Counted from the first letter of the stretch, positions 1-6,950 are shown. The stretch is 8,524 nt of DNA from Thermoanaerobaculia bacterium (GCA_017883215.1 JADGOA010000151.1:1-8524); one strand, 5' to 3'. A program made the numbers and translations. The notes: a model not told the origin generated them from the sequence alone.

Positions 1-269
1 ACGCCTTCCACGACATCAATCCGCAGGCGCCGACGCACATCCTCATCGTTCCGCGGAAGCACATTCCTACGCTCGACGATATCGAAGGCGCGGACTACGG
101 CATCGTGGCCACGGTCTTCGCGCGTGCGGTGCAGATCGCCCGCGACCTGCAGCTCGACGGGGATGGTTACCGCATCGTCGCCAACAACGGCGCCGCAGCC
201 GGCCAGACGGTGTTCCACATCCACTTCCACCTGTTAGGCGGCCGCAATTTCGGCTGGCCGCCGGGGTAG
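1..269 (+). CDS. hinT: HINT-type histidine triad (HIT) nucleotide hydrolase, 3' part
   Basis: This is the C-terminal part of a HIT-superfamily protein; the start lies outside the window and the first full codon is at base 3. Proteins of the HINT branch hydrolyse nucleoside phosphoramidates and acyl-AMP adducts in the cytoplasm. The visible 88 residues include the family block AFHDINPQAPTHILIVPRKH near the beginning. Near the end is the catalytic histidine triad HIHFHLLGG (H-x-H-x-H plus hydrophobics), followed by a terminal WPPG as in eukaryotic HINT1. HINT proteins are usually about 110-130 residues, so roughly a quarter of the gene is missing on the left. The TAG stop at 267-269 is followed five bases later by an inverted heptamer repeat, and the next gene converges on it from the other strand. 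Family assignment is firm; the precise substrate cannot be read from sequence. Confidence 0.93.
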   Translation, partial: AFHDINPQAPTHILIVPRKHIPTLDDIEGADYGIVATVFARAVQIARDLQLDGDGYRIVANNGAAAGQTVFHIHFHLLGGRNFGWPPG

Positions 270-273
270 AAAC

Positions 274-377
274 GAGTCCTGAGTCCTGAGTGGGCTCGGC
301 GCAATGGGAACGCTTCGGACTTCGTCGCGCGCTGTCTCGGCCAAGTCTGGACGCTCAGGACTCAGGACTCAGGACTC
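274..377. repeat. Inverted repeat of tandem CTCAGGA heptamers between convergent genes
   Basis: The left arm (274-291) is GAGTCCTGAGTCCTGAGT, two and a half copies of a 7-base unit. The right arm (354-377) holds three and a half copies of the complementary unit CTCAGGA. Bases 360-377 are a perfect 18-base reverse complement of the left arm, with an intervening stretch of about 68 bases. The element fills almost all the space between the stop of the HIT gene (269) and the stop of the opposite-strand permease gene (380), so a transcript from either side could fold it. No clear T-tract follows either arm, so it is not a textbook intrinsic terminator. A bidirectional 3'-end or mRNA-stabilising function is inference. 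The same unit recurs at 8229-8294. Confidence 0.85.
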
Positions 378-379
378 CG

Positions 380-2239
380 TCACGCCGGCGGCGGAACGCG
401 GAAGCGGGTGCCGCTGAAGGTGAGCGAACGGCCGCTCTTGCGACGGGTTCCTTTGCGGCGGGCCAGAAAATCCTCTTTCGCCTCGGCCAGAGTCGTCGGA
501 ACGTACGTCGCGCCCGCCGCGATGGCCTTCTCGCGATCGGAAGCGAACGCCGATCCGCCGGCCACGATGAGCAGGTCGGCGAAATTCACGGTGAGAAGCT
601 GCAGCAGCTCGTAGCCGGCATCGAGGTGATCGTTGTTGGCGCACGAGACGAACACCGCTTCCGGCTTCACCTCGGCAATGAACGCCACGAGCTCTTCGTT
701 CGGCAGATCCGTGAAGTAGTCGGTCGAGTAGCCATCCGTTCGGAGCAGCTGCGTCAGCATCAGAGTGCCGAGGGAGAGGCGCTCGCCGGCGACGGAGACG
801 GCCACGATGTGCCGCTCGGGATCGGGGATGCCGGCGTTCCGATCACCGTACCGGATGATCAGCTCCCGGATGACGTCCTTGATGAAATGGTCGTTCGCCG
901 TCGAGATCCGCTTGCGCTCCAGCTCCTCCTGGGCGAACGTGAGCGTCGGGATGAAGAGGTCGATGAACATCTCCTCCACGGTCTCGCTCTCGGCCTGCCG
1001 GTCGGCGATGGCGATCGCGCCGGGACGGTCGCGCAGCAGCAGTCTGTTGTAGAAGCTGAGATATCCCTCCAGCGGATCTTCGGTCCCGAACAGGATCGTG
1101 AAGATCCGCAGCGCCGGGATGAACTCTCCACCCACAGTCAGGATGACGGTGATGGGCGTGGCCAGCAACAGGCCCACCGGTCCCCACAGCCATCCCCAGA
1201 AGATCGCGGAAAGGAGCAGGGCGATCGGGGAAACACCGACGCGATGGCCGATCACGAGCGGCTCGATGAATCCGCCTAACAGCTGGTCGGTCAGAACGAA
1301 GAGGCCGAGAACGGCCAGGGAGGTGTACCAGTTCGGAAAGAGCGCCAGGGAGAGGAACGTCGGCATGGCCGCACTGAGCACCGCACCGACATACGGGATG
1401 AACCGGAGCAGCCCCGCCAGAACACCCCACAGCGCAGCGTGCGGCACCTGTAGCGCGAGGAGTCCCACTCCAATGAGAGTTCCGAAGCCGATGTTCAGCA
1501 GGGCGATGGTGAGAAGGTATCGGCTGATCCGCTGCGACGTCTCGCCGATGGCCTGCGTCGTCACCGTCAGATGAGCCCGCCCGGCCAGCCGCAGAAGCTT
1601 GTCTCTGAGCTGCTCGCGGTCCTGCAGCAGGAAGAAAAGGAGCACGATGACGAGGAATCCGGCAGCGACCACCTCGATGGTCGGCGCTACTTTGCCGTAC
1701 TGCTGGTCGATCGTCAGGCGATCGGGAATGACCTTCACCTTCAGATCGGCACGCTCGGGCCGATCGTTCGTCGACTCCGCCACGCGCTGCAGTGTCCGCT
1801 CGACTACGGCGAGCGTTCCGCCCGTGCTACGGCGGAGAAACTTCAGCTTCTCTTCGATGTGCCCACTGGTGGCGGCGCGGCCGAGCTCGCTCGCCACCTC
1901 ACGGAACTGCGTGTAGATCCACCAGCCGCCAAGTGAGAGCCCTCCCACGGCGATCGCCAGCGCCAGGATGATTGCGCCGGTGCGACGGAGAAACGTCCGC
2001 TCCAGCAGGGAAACGATTGGCGTGAGCAGAAACGTGAAAAGGACCGCCAGCGCCACCGGCACGACCACCGGCTTCATCAGGTAGAGAACGGCGATGACGA
2101 TGATGGTGACGAAGAGGATGCGCGTGTGCGACTGGCGGCGGTCGAGCAGACGTGCGTCGCCCAGCGGACCGCTGTCGTTGATGCGGTGATGCGACATCGT
2201 CCGGTCGAATCGATCGGTGTCCTGGTCGTCGGAATGCAC
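380..2239 (-). CDS. AI-2E/PerM-family membrane protein fused to a degenerate B12-binding-like C-terminal domain
   Basis: The N-terminal half is an AI-2E (PerM/TqsA-type) family transporter. Hydrophobic segments lie at about residues 41-56, 58-77 and 87-109, a soluble loop at 110-185, and further segments at 190-205 and about 240-378. Family signatures are RFIPYVG (279-285), IEPLVIGHRVG (325-335) and WGWLWGPVGLLLATPI (348-363). Members export or import varied substrates, often unknown, so no substrate is assigned. Typical members have about 350-400 residues; this one has 619. The extra part has a helical region (about 393-465, including ISTANDHF at 445-452) and an alpha/beta region (477-590) that resemble the CarH/MerR-type cobalamin-binding module. 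The expected GDxHDxG loop reads GERLSLG (485-491), so the cobalt-ligand histidine is absent. The chosen start is GTG at 2239 without a strong Shine-Dalgarno; an ATG at 2197 (residue 15) is an alternative. The stop abuts the 274-377 repeat. Confidence 0.88.
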   Translation of the reverse strand: MHSDDQDTDRFDRTMSHHRINDSGPLGDARLLDRRQSHTRILFVTIIVIAVLYLMKPVVVPVALAVLFTFLLTPIVSLLERTFLRRTGAIILALAIAVGGLSLGGWWIYTQFREVASELGRAATSGHIEEKLKFLRRSTGGTLAVVERTLQRVAESTNDRPERADLKVKVIPDRLTIDQQYGKVAPTIEVVAAGFLVIVLLFFLLQDREQLRDKLLRLAGRAHLTVTTQAIGETSQRISRYLLTIALLNIGFGTLIGVGLLALQVPHAALWGVLAGLLRFIPYVGAVLSAAMPTFLSLALFPNWYTSLAVLGLFVLTDQLLGGFIEPLVIGHRVGVSPIALLLSAIFWGWLWGPVGLLLATPITVILTVGGEFIPALRIFTILFGTEDPLEGYLSFYNRLLLRDRPGAIAIADRQAESETVEEMFIDLFIPTLTFAQEELERKRISTANDHFIKDVIRELIIRYGDRNAGIPDPERHIVAVSVAGERLSLGTLMLTQLLRTDGYSTDYFTDLPNEELVAFIAEVKPEAVFVSCANNDHLDAGYELLQLLTVNFADLLIVAGGSAFASDREKAIAAGATYVPTTLAEAKEDFLARRKGTRRKSGRSLTFSGTRFRVPPPA

Positions 2240-2274
2240 GCGTTCCGAGTCTACTGCAAACAGAACACCGACTC

Positions 2275-2318
2275 AGACCGCAGACCGTCTGCGGTCCGCG
2301 GTCCGCGGTCTGCGGTCT
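2275..2318. repeat. Inverted heptamer repeat (GCGGTCT/AGACCGC) at the gcvPB 3' end
   Basis: The 13-base arm AGACCGCAGACCG (2275-2287) is perfectly complementary to CGGTCTGCGGTCT (2306-2318). The 18-base loop between them continues the same 7-base rhythm (TCTGCGG, TCCGCGG, TCCGCGG, TCTGCGG). The right arm overlaps the gcvPB stop codon (TAG, complement of 2317-2319), so on the gcv transcript the hairpin begins at the last codons of gcvPB. It takes up much of the 77-base gap before the downstream permease gene. No T-tract is seen after it. A role in termination or in uncoupling the permease from the gcv operon is possible but inferred. The architecture matches the repeats at 274-377 and 8229-8294 although the unit differs. 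Confidence 0.8.
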
Positions 2319-3840
2319 ACTTCTTCCAGCGGAGGATCGGATTACGGGCGGCGCGCGCCTCGTCGAGGCGGCGGACCGGCGTCGTGTGCGGAGCCGTGCG
2401 GACCAGCTCCGGCCGTTCCTTCACTTCCTGGGCGATGGCGATCATGGCGTCGCAGAAGGCGTCCAGCTCTTCCTTCGGCTCACTCTCGGTCGGCTCGATC
2501 ATCAGCGCGCCGGCGACGATCAGCGGGAAGTAGATCGTCGGCGGGTGGAAGCCGTAGTCCATGAGTCGCTTGGCGATGTCGAGCGTGTGCACGTCCTGTG
2601 CGCTCTGCATCTTGTCGCTGAAGACGACCTCGTGGAGCGTGGCCGCGTCGTACGGCAGGTAATACGAGCTTTTGAGCCGCGCCCGGATGTAGTTCGCGTT
2701 CAGCACCGCGATCTCCGCGATGCGCCGCAGCCCTTCCGGACCCATCGAGCGGATATAAGTCAGCGCGCGGACCAGCACCCCGAAGTTGCCGTGGAAGGCA
2801 CGCATCCGGCCGATCGAGTCGGGATGGTCATATTGGAGATAGAACGTTCCGTCCGCGGCGCGCTCGACGGTCGGTGACGGCAGGAACGGCACGAGCCGCT
2901 CCGACACGCCCACCGGACCCGCACCGGGCCCGCCGCCGCCGTGCGGCGTCGAAAACGTCTTGTGCAGGTTCGAGTGCATGACATCGATGCCCATGTCGCC
3001 GGGACGGGCGATGCCTACGAAGGCGTTCAGGTTCGCCCCGTCGCAGTACAGGAACGCTCCCTTGGCGTGGAGGATCTCAGCGAACTTCTTGATCTCGCTC
3101 TCGAATACGCCGAGCGTATTCGGCACCGTGACCATCAGCGCAGCGACGTCTTCCGTCACCGCCTCGGCCAGCGCGTTGAGATCGACCGTGCCGCGGCTGT
3201 TCGATTTCAGCTCCTTGATCTCGTAGCCGGCGAATGCCGCCGACGCCGGGTGGGTCCCGTGCGCAGAGTCGGGGATGAGGATGTACGTGCGCGGATTGCC
3301 GGCCTTGATCTGTGCCTTGCGCACCATCAGGATTCCGGTGAGCTCTCCGTGCGCGCCAGCAACCGGCTGCAGCGTCACGCGAGGCATGCCGAAGATCTCC
3401 TTCAGCGTCTGCTCGAGATGCCACATCAGCTCGAGGCTTCCCTGGATCTGATGCGCCGGCTGCAGCGGATGAGAAAGAGCGAACCCGGGTGTGCGCGCGA
3501 TCTCTTCGTTGATGCGCGGGTTGTGCTTCATCGTGCACGAGCCGAGCGGATAGAGACCGGCGTCGATCGACATGTTGAGCTTCGACAGTCGCGTGAAATG
3601 TCGGATGACGCCCACTTCGGAGACTTCGAGCTCGTCCTCGATGGCAGCGCGGCGAAGCGGCTTCGGCAGCAGTTGGTCGAGCGCCTGCTCGGGAACGTCG
3701 AGCGCCGGCAACTGATAGCCGCGGCGGCCCGCCTTCGAGTGCTCGAAGATGAGCCCTTCGCGCAAGATGCGCTGCGGCGCCGCGGCGGCAACTTCCTGCT
3801 GTTCGAGAACTGGGGTCATGGTCGTGTCACCTGCGCTCAT
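2317..3840 (-). CDS. gcvPB: Glycine dehydrogenase (decarboxylating) subunit 2, PLP-binding
   Basis: This is the catalytic beta half of the split P-protein of the glycine cleavage system. Together with GcvPA it decarboxylates glycine and passes the aminomethyl group to lipoyl-GcvH. Visible family blocks are LYPLGSCTMKHNPR (96-109), QPVAGAHGELTGI (158-170), the cofactor-binding aspartate in YCDGANLNA (265-273, D267), and the PLP-lysine motif HSNLHKTFSTPHGGGGPG (289-306) with K294 as the expected Schiff-base lysine. At 507 residues it is slightly longer than the roughly 480-490 of homologues, mostly through its N terminus. The ATG overlaps the gcvPA stop by four bases (ATGA) and has GAGGAAG five bases upstream, which favours this start. 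A second ATG at codon 8 (3819) has its own AGGTGA upstream. The stop lies inside an inverted repeat. Confidence 0.97.
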   Translation of the reverse strand: MSAGDTTMTPVLEQQEVAAAAPQRILREGLIFEHSKAGRRGYQLPALDVPEQALDQLLPKPLRRAAIEDELEVSEVGVIRHFTRLSKLNMSIDAGLYPLGSCTMKHNPRINEEIARTPGFALSHPLQPAHQIQGSLELMWHLEQTLKEIFGMPRVTLQPVAGAHGELTGILMVRKAQIKAGNPRTYILIPDSAHGTHPASAAFAGYEIKELKSNSRGTVDLNALAEAVTEDVAALMVTVPNTLGVFESEIKKFAEILHAKGAFLYCDGANLNAFVGIARPGDMGIDVMHSNLHKTFSTPHGGGGPGAGPVGVSERLVPFLPSPTVERAADGTFYLQYDHPDSIGRMRAFHGNFGVLVRALTYIRSMGPEGLRRIAEIAVLNANYIRARLKSSYYLPYDAATLHEVVFSDKMQSAQDVHTLDIAKRLMDYGFHPPTIYFPLIVAGALMIEPTESEPKEELDAFCDAMIAIAQEVKERPELVRTAPHTTPVRRLDEARAARNPILRWKK

Positions 3841-5222
3841 CGGCGCTTCCTCGAGATCGCTGCGCTGAGCGCAGCCGCGTAGTGGTCGATCTGCTCGCGC
3901 GTGTTCAGCTCCGTCACGGCAACGAGGAAGTCGTTGTCATGACCGGGGTAGAACTGCGCCAGCGGAATGCCGCCGAGGATCTTTTCGTGCTCGAGATCGC
4001 CGAGGATCCCGGCGGCGGGAAAGGGCGTTCTAACGACGAATTCGTTGTAGGTCGGCCCGGCGAACGGAAGCGTCACGGAGGCGATCGCGCTGAGCTTCTG
4101 CCGCAGATACGCCGCCTTCTGCAGGCACTGCGTGGCGACCTCGCGAAGCCCTTCCTTCCCCATGAGCGAGAGATACATGTTCGCCGCGAGCGCGATGAGC
4201 GCCTCGTTCGAGCAGATGTTCGAAGTCGCTTTGCCGCGGCGGATGTGCTGCTCGCGCGTAGCGAGCGTCAGCACGTAGGCGCGACGGCCGTCGACGTCGA
4301 CGGTCTCGCCGACCAGTCGTCCCGGCATGTACCGCTTGAGGGCGTCGCGAACGACCATGAAGCCGACGTACGGACCGCCGAACTGCGTCGGCACGCCCCA
4401 GGCCTGCCCTTCGCCGACGCAGATGTCGAATCCGTGCTCTCCCGGCGGCGTCAGGATGCCGAGAGAAGTCGCTTCGGCGACGACGGCAATCTTCGTGACC
4501 GCTGCGGTGGCGGCGGTGATCGCGTCGTAGTCCTCGACCACGCCGAGGAAGTTCGGCGACTGAATCGCGACGGCGAAGACGTCAGCGGTGCACGCCTGCC
4601 GCAGCGCTTCGCCATCGACGCGGCCGTCGCTGGTCCACCCGACCTCGACGATCTCGATGCCGAGGTTCTGCACGTAGGTGCGGACGGTCTCGGTGTACTG
4701 CGGGTGGACCGACTTCGCGATGACGACTTTCGTCTTGTTCTTGACCAGACGCTCGGCGAGCAGCACCGCCTCGCAGAGCGCGGTCGACCCGTCGTACAAC
4801 GAGGCGTTCGCGACGTCGAGACCGGTGAGCATGCTCTGGTGCGTCTGGTACTCGAAGATCGACTGCAGCGTTCCCTGCGAGACCTCGGGCTGGTACGGCG
4901 TGTACGAGGTCAGGAACTCGGCGCGGAGAAGCAGCTGGTCGATGCAGGCCGGCTGGTAGTGGGCATAGGCGCCGCCGCCGAGGAACGTGGCGTGATCGAC
5001 CGCGGTCTTGTTGCGCGAGGCGAGCTGGCCGAACCAGCGACGCGTCTCGATCTCCGACCATGGGCCGGGCACGTCGAGCAGACGGTCGATCTTCACATCG
5101 GCCGGTATGGACGCGAAAAGATCCTCGATGGCACGCACGCCGATGGTGGCGAGCATCTCGCGGACGTCTTCGGAGGCGTTGGGAATGAAGCGGTGGGTGG
5201 GTGTTTCCGGGAGGTTGCTCAT
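3837..5222 (-). CDS. gcvPA: Glycine dehydrogenase (decarboxylating) subunit 1
   Basis: This is the alpha half of the split P-protein, partner of GcvPB in glycine decarboxylation. The fold resembles PLP enzymes but the catalytic lysine is in GcvPB. Characteristic blocks, numbered from the start chosen here, are RFIPNASEDVREML (11-24), FLGGGAYAHY (80-89), YTPYQPEVSQGTLQSIFEYQ (107-126), the NASLYDGSTA block (139-148), GRLVGETVDVDGRRAYVLTL (301-320) and REQHIRRGKATSNIC (323-337). The length of 461 residues fits the family (about 440-470). I chose the ATG at 5222 because homologues begin just before the RYIPN-like block. A GTG at 5246 would add eight residues but falls inside the CGAGGTCA tandem repeat. 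Neither start has a strong Shine-Dalgarno at ideal spacing. The stop overlaps the gcvPB start by four bases. Confidence 0.96.
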   Translation of the reverse strand: MSNLPETPTHRFIPNASEDVREMLATIGVRAIEDLFASIPADVKIDRLLDVPGPWSEIETRRWFGQLASRNKTAVDHATFLGGGAYAHYQPACIDQLLLRAEFLTSYTPYQPEVSQGTLQSIFEYQTHQSMLTGLDVANASLYDGSTALCEAVLLAERLVKNKTKVVIAKSVHPQYTETVRTYVQNLGIEIVEVGWTSDGRVDGEALRQACTADVFAVAIQSPNFLGVVEDYDAITAATAAVTKIAVVAEATSLGILTPPGEHGFDICVGEGQAWGVPTQFGGPYVGFMVVRDALKRYMPGRLVGETVDVDGRRAYVLTLATREQHIRRGKATSNICSNEALIALAANMYLSLMGKEGLREVATQCLQKAAYLRQKLSAIASVTLPFAGPTYNEFVVRTPFPAAGILGDLEHEKILGGIPLAQFYPGHDNDFLVAVTELNTREQIDHYAAALSAAISRKRR

Positions 5223-5237
5223 ATTGGTTGCGAGTTC

Positions 5238-5261
5238 CGAGGTCACGAGGTTACGAGGTTG
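5238..5261. repeat. Tandem octamer repeat CGAGGTCA/CGAGGTTA upstream of gcvPA
   Basis: Three adjacent 8-base units are seen: CGAGGTCA (5238-5245), CGAGGTTA (5246-5253) and CGAGGTTG (5254-5261). They lie in the 107-base gap between the gcvH stop and the preferred gcvPA ATG, about 16 bases before that start. On the gcv transcript they would read TGACCTCG. Four copies of the same unit occur at 7005-7036. The unit is not found inside the coding parts as a tandem array. Function is unknown; a leader element or simple slippage product are both possible. Confidence 0.8.
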
Positions 5262-5279
5262 CGGCCCGCCCTTGAAGAG

Positions 5280-5295
5280 CGCGGCTCATGCCGCG
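5280..5295. other. Small perfect hairpin between gcvH and gcvPA
   Basis: CGCGGCTCATGCCGCG forms a 6-base GC-only stem around a TCAT loop, in the leader between gcvH and gcvPA. A second small hairpin, GGCTCAGTGAGCC at 5327-5339 (6-base stem, 1-base loop), overlaps the gcvH stop codon. Neither is followed by a T-tract on the minus strand, so neither is a convincing terminator. They could slow RNase decay or set relative expression of gcvH and gcvPA, but this is inference; short palindromes also arise by chance in GC-rich DNA. Confidence 0.45.
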
Positions 5296-5329
5296 ACTTC
5301 GCAAACGCGTGACCCGACGCAACCCGGGC

Positions 5330-5719
5330 TCAGTGAGCCGATTCCCTTTCGACGTATTCGTCGTACTCCTCGGCGCTCATCAGCTCATCGGCCTCGGTGG
5401 CGTCCGAGAGACGGACCTTGATCATCCAGCCGTCGCCGTACGGGTCGGTGTTGACGAGCTCGGGTTTGTCCTTGAGCTTCTCATTCACCTCGATGACTTC
5501 GCCCGAGACCGGCGAAAAAAGCTCCGACACCGCCTTGACGGACTCGATGCTTCCCAGCTCTTCGTTCTGCTCGAGCTGCGAGCCGACCTGCGGCAGCTCG
5601 ACGAACACGACGTCGCCGAGCTCTTTCTGCGCGTACTCGGTGATGCCGATCGTGCCGGTGGCCCCTTCCACGTGAACGTATTCGTGGCTCTTTGCGTATC
5701 TGCTGTCTTCAGGAGTCAT
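5330..5719 (-). CDS. gcvH: Glycine cleavage system H protein (lipoyl carrier)
   Basis: GcvH carries the lipoyl arm that takes the aminomethyl group from the P-protein and presents it to GcvT. It is soluble and cytoplasmic. The 129-residue product has the usual length. It starts with the typical SRYAKSHEYVHVEG stretch (6-19) and contains GTIGITEYAQKELGDVVFVELP (22-43 region). The lipoylation motif GSIESVKAVSEL is at 56-67, with K62 as the expected lipoyl-lysine, followed by SPVSGEVIEVN (69-79). The ATG has AGAGGAA a few bases upstream, supporting the start. It sits between gcvT (73-base gap) and gcvPA in the same orientation, consistent with one operon. Lipoylation enzymes are not in the window. 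Confidence 0.98.
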   Translation of the reverse strand: MTPEDSRYAKSHEYVHVEGATGTIGITEYAQKELGDVVFVELPQVGSQLEQNEELGSIESVKAVSELFSPVSGEVIEVNEKLKDKPELVNTDPYGDGWMIKVRLSDATEADELMSAEEYDEYVERESAH

Positions 5720-5792
5720 TCAGTTCCTCTCGCGCCTCGTTACACCGCGGCCGGGATTCCCCGCCGCTTCGCTGTTCAGAAGGAGACCCGCC

Positions 5793-6896
5793 TCATTTTG
5801 CGCGCTTGTAGAACGGCGTGGGCACGACGCGAGCGCGCGTTTCTTTCCCGCGGATGAGCACCACGAACTCGGATCCAAGGGCCGTTTTGTCTACCGGAAG
5901 ATATGCGAGTCCGATTGCCTTTTTCAACGTTGGAGAGTGGGTGCCGCTGGTGACCACGCCGATCTCGCTGCTGCCGTCGACGATCGGATAGCCGTGACGG
6001 CCGATGCCGCGGTCGACCATCTCGAAACCGACCAGCCTGCGCCGCACCCCTTCGCTCTTTTCGCGCTGGAGAACGTCGCGGCCGTTGAAGTCGCCCTTTT
6101 CGACCTTCACGATCCAGCCCAGATCCGCCTCCAGAGGCGTCGTGCTGTGGTCGATGTCGTTTCCGTAGAGGGCCATCTTCGCTTCGAGGCGCAGCGTGTC
6201 CCGCGCACCCAGGCCGCACGGCTTTGCGCCCGCTGCGATGATCTTGCGCATGATCCGCGGCCCGTGCTCGGGAGCAATGTAGACCTCGAACCCGTCCTCC
6301 CCGGTGTAGCCGGTGCGGGAGACGATCGCTTCGACGCCGTCCACCTTCCCCGTTCCGAACCGGTAGTACTTCATCGGCGAAAGGCCGACGTCCGTCATCG
6401 GCTGGAGCAGCGCCTCGGCCTTCGGCCCCTGGATGGCCAGCTGCGCGTAATCGGCGCTCACGTTGCGGACGTCCGCGTCCATTCCTTTCGCACAGTCGCG
6501 CAGCCATTCGAAGTCCTTATCGGTATTCGAAGCGTTGACGACGACGAAGTAGTCGTCGGGAGCGTTGCGGTAGATGAGGATGTCGTCGACGAACCCTGCC
6601 GTCGGATAGAGGAGGCCGTTGTAATGGATGCGACCGTTCTCGAGCTTCGACACATCGTTACAAGTCGCCTGCTGCAGAAGCTTCAGTGCGTCGGGTCCTT
6701 TGACCGTCACCTCGCCCATGTGGGAGACGTCGAAGATTCCAACGCGCGTGCGGACGGCCTCATGCTCATCGAGGATCCCCGTGAACTGCACCGGGAGCTC
6801 CCATCCGCCGAAGTCGACCATCTTTCCGCCGAGCTCTTTCTCGACGCCGTTGAGAGGGGTTTTCTTCAATTCCGCAGCGATGGATTGTTCTGCCAT
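5793..6896 (-). CDS. gcvT: Glycine cleavage system aminomethyltransferase (T protein)
   Basis: GcvT transfers the methylene group from aminomethyl-lipoyl-GcvH to tetrahydrofolate, giving 5,10-methylene-THF and ammonia. Of the 367 residues, early blocks are KMVDFGGWELPVQF (25-38) and RVGIFDVSHMGEVTVKGPDA (51-70). The stretch YPTAGFVDDILIY (97-109) contains the conserved aspartate pair of the folate active site. Later blocks are SRTGYTGEDGFEVYI and GLGARDTLRLEAKMALYGND. The C-terminal barrel domain ends with a typical GxLxxPx-like segment. Length matches the family. The ATG at 6896 is preceded by a good GGAGG (complement of 6904-6908) with 7-base spacing, so the start is well supported. It is the first gene of the minus-strand gcv cluster. 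No glycine riboswitch is recognisable upstream. Confidence 0.98.
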   Translation of the reverse strand: MAEQSIAAELKKTPLNGVEKELGGKMVDFGGWELPVQFTGILDEHEAVRTRVGIFDVSHMGEVTVKGPDALKLLQQATCNDVSKLENGRIHYNGLLYPTAGFVDDILIYRNAPDDYFVVVNASNTDKDFEWLRDCAKGMDADVRNVSADYAQLAIQGPKAEALLQPMTDVGLSPMKYYRFGTGKVDGVEAIVSRTGYTGEDGFEVYIAPEHGPRIMRKIIAAGAKPCGLGARDTLRLEAKMALYGNDIDHSTTPLEADLGWIVKVEKGDFNGRDVLQREKSEGVRRRLVGFEMVDRGIGRHGYPIVDGSSEIGVVTSGTHSPTLKKAIGLAYLPVDKTALGSEFVVLIRGKETRARVVPTPFYKRAK

Positions 6897-6920
6897 GGGG
6901 AGGCCTCCGAAGGAACCTAT

Positions 6921-6950
6921 ACCCTAACACACGGTTGAGCGCGGTTGAAA
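6921..6950 (-). promoter_or_regulatory. gcvT: Weak candidate promoter for the gcv cluster
   Basis: On the minus strand, TTTCAA (complement of 6945-6950) and TAGGGT (complement of 6921-6926) are separated by 18 bases, with TATAGG directly after. Each box matches only three of six sigma-70 consensus positions. It is proposed because it is the most AT-rich spot upstream of gcvT and would give a leader of roughly 20 bases carrying the GGAGG site. Such a short leader would leave no room for a riboswitch. This is a tentative call. Confidence 0.22.

Noticed and set aside
290..1279. 329-residue open frame on the plus strand
   Set aside because: It begins in the heptamer repeat region and is antisense to the permease fusion gene. 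Composition is typical of a shadow frame and no family motif is visible.
3882..5312. 476-residue open frame on the plus strand
   Set aside because: It lies antisense to gcvPA, whose protein signatures are unmistakable. It is arginine- and valine-rich with no domain signature, as expected when a GC-rich gene is read on the opposite strand.
6904..6916. CCGAAGGAAC resembling part of a glycine riboswitch core
   Set aside because: It reads this way only on the plus strand, while gcvT is on the minus strand, and the rest of the aptamer is not seen. It overlaps the gcvT Shine-Dalgarno complement.
5937..6938. 333-residue open frame on the plus strand
   Set aside because: It is fully antisense to gcvT and extends into its leader; gcvT has a perfect Shine-Dalgarno and conserved motifs, while this frame has none.
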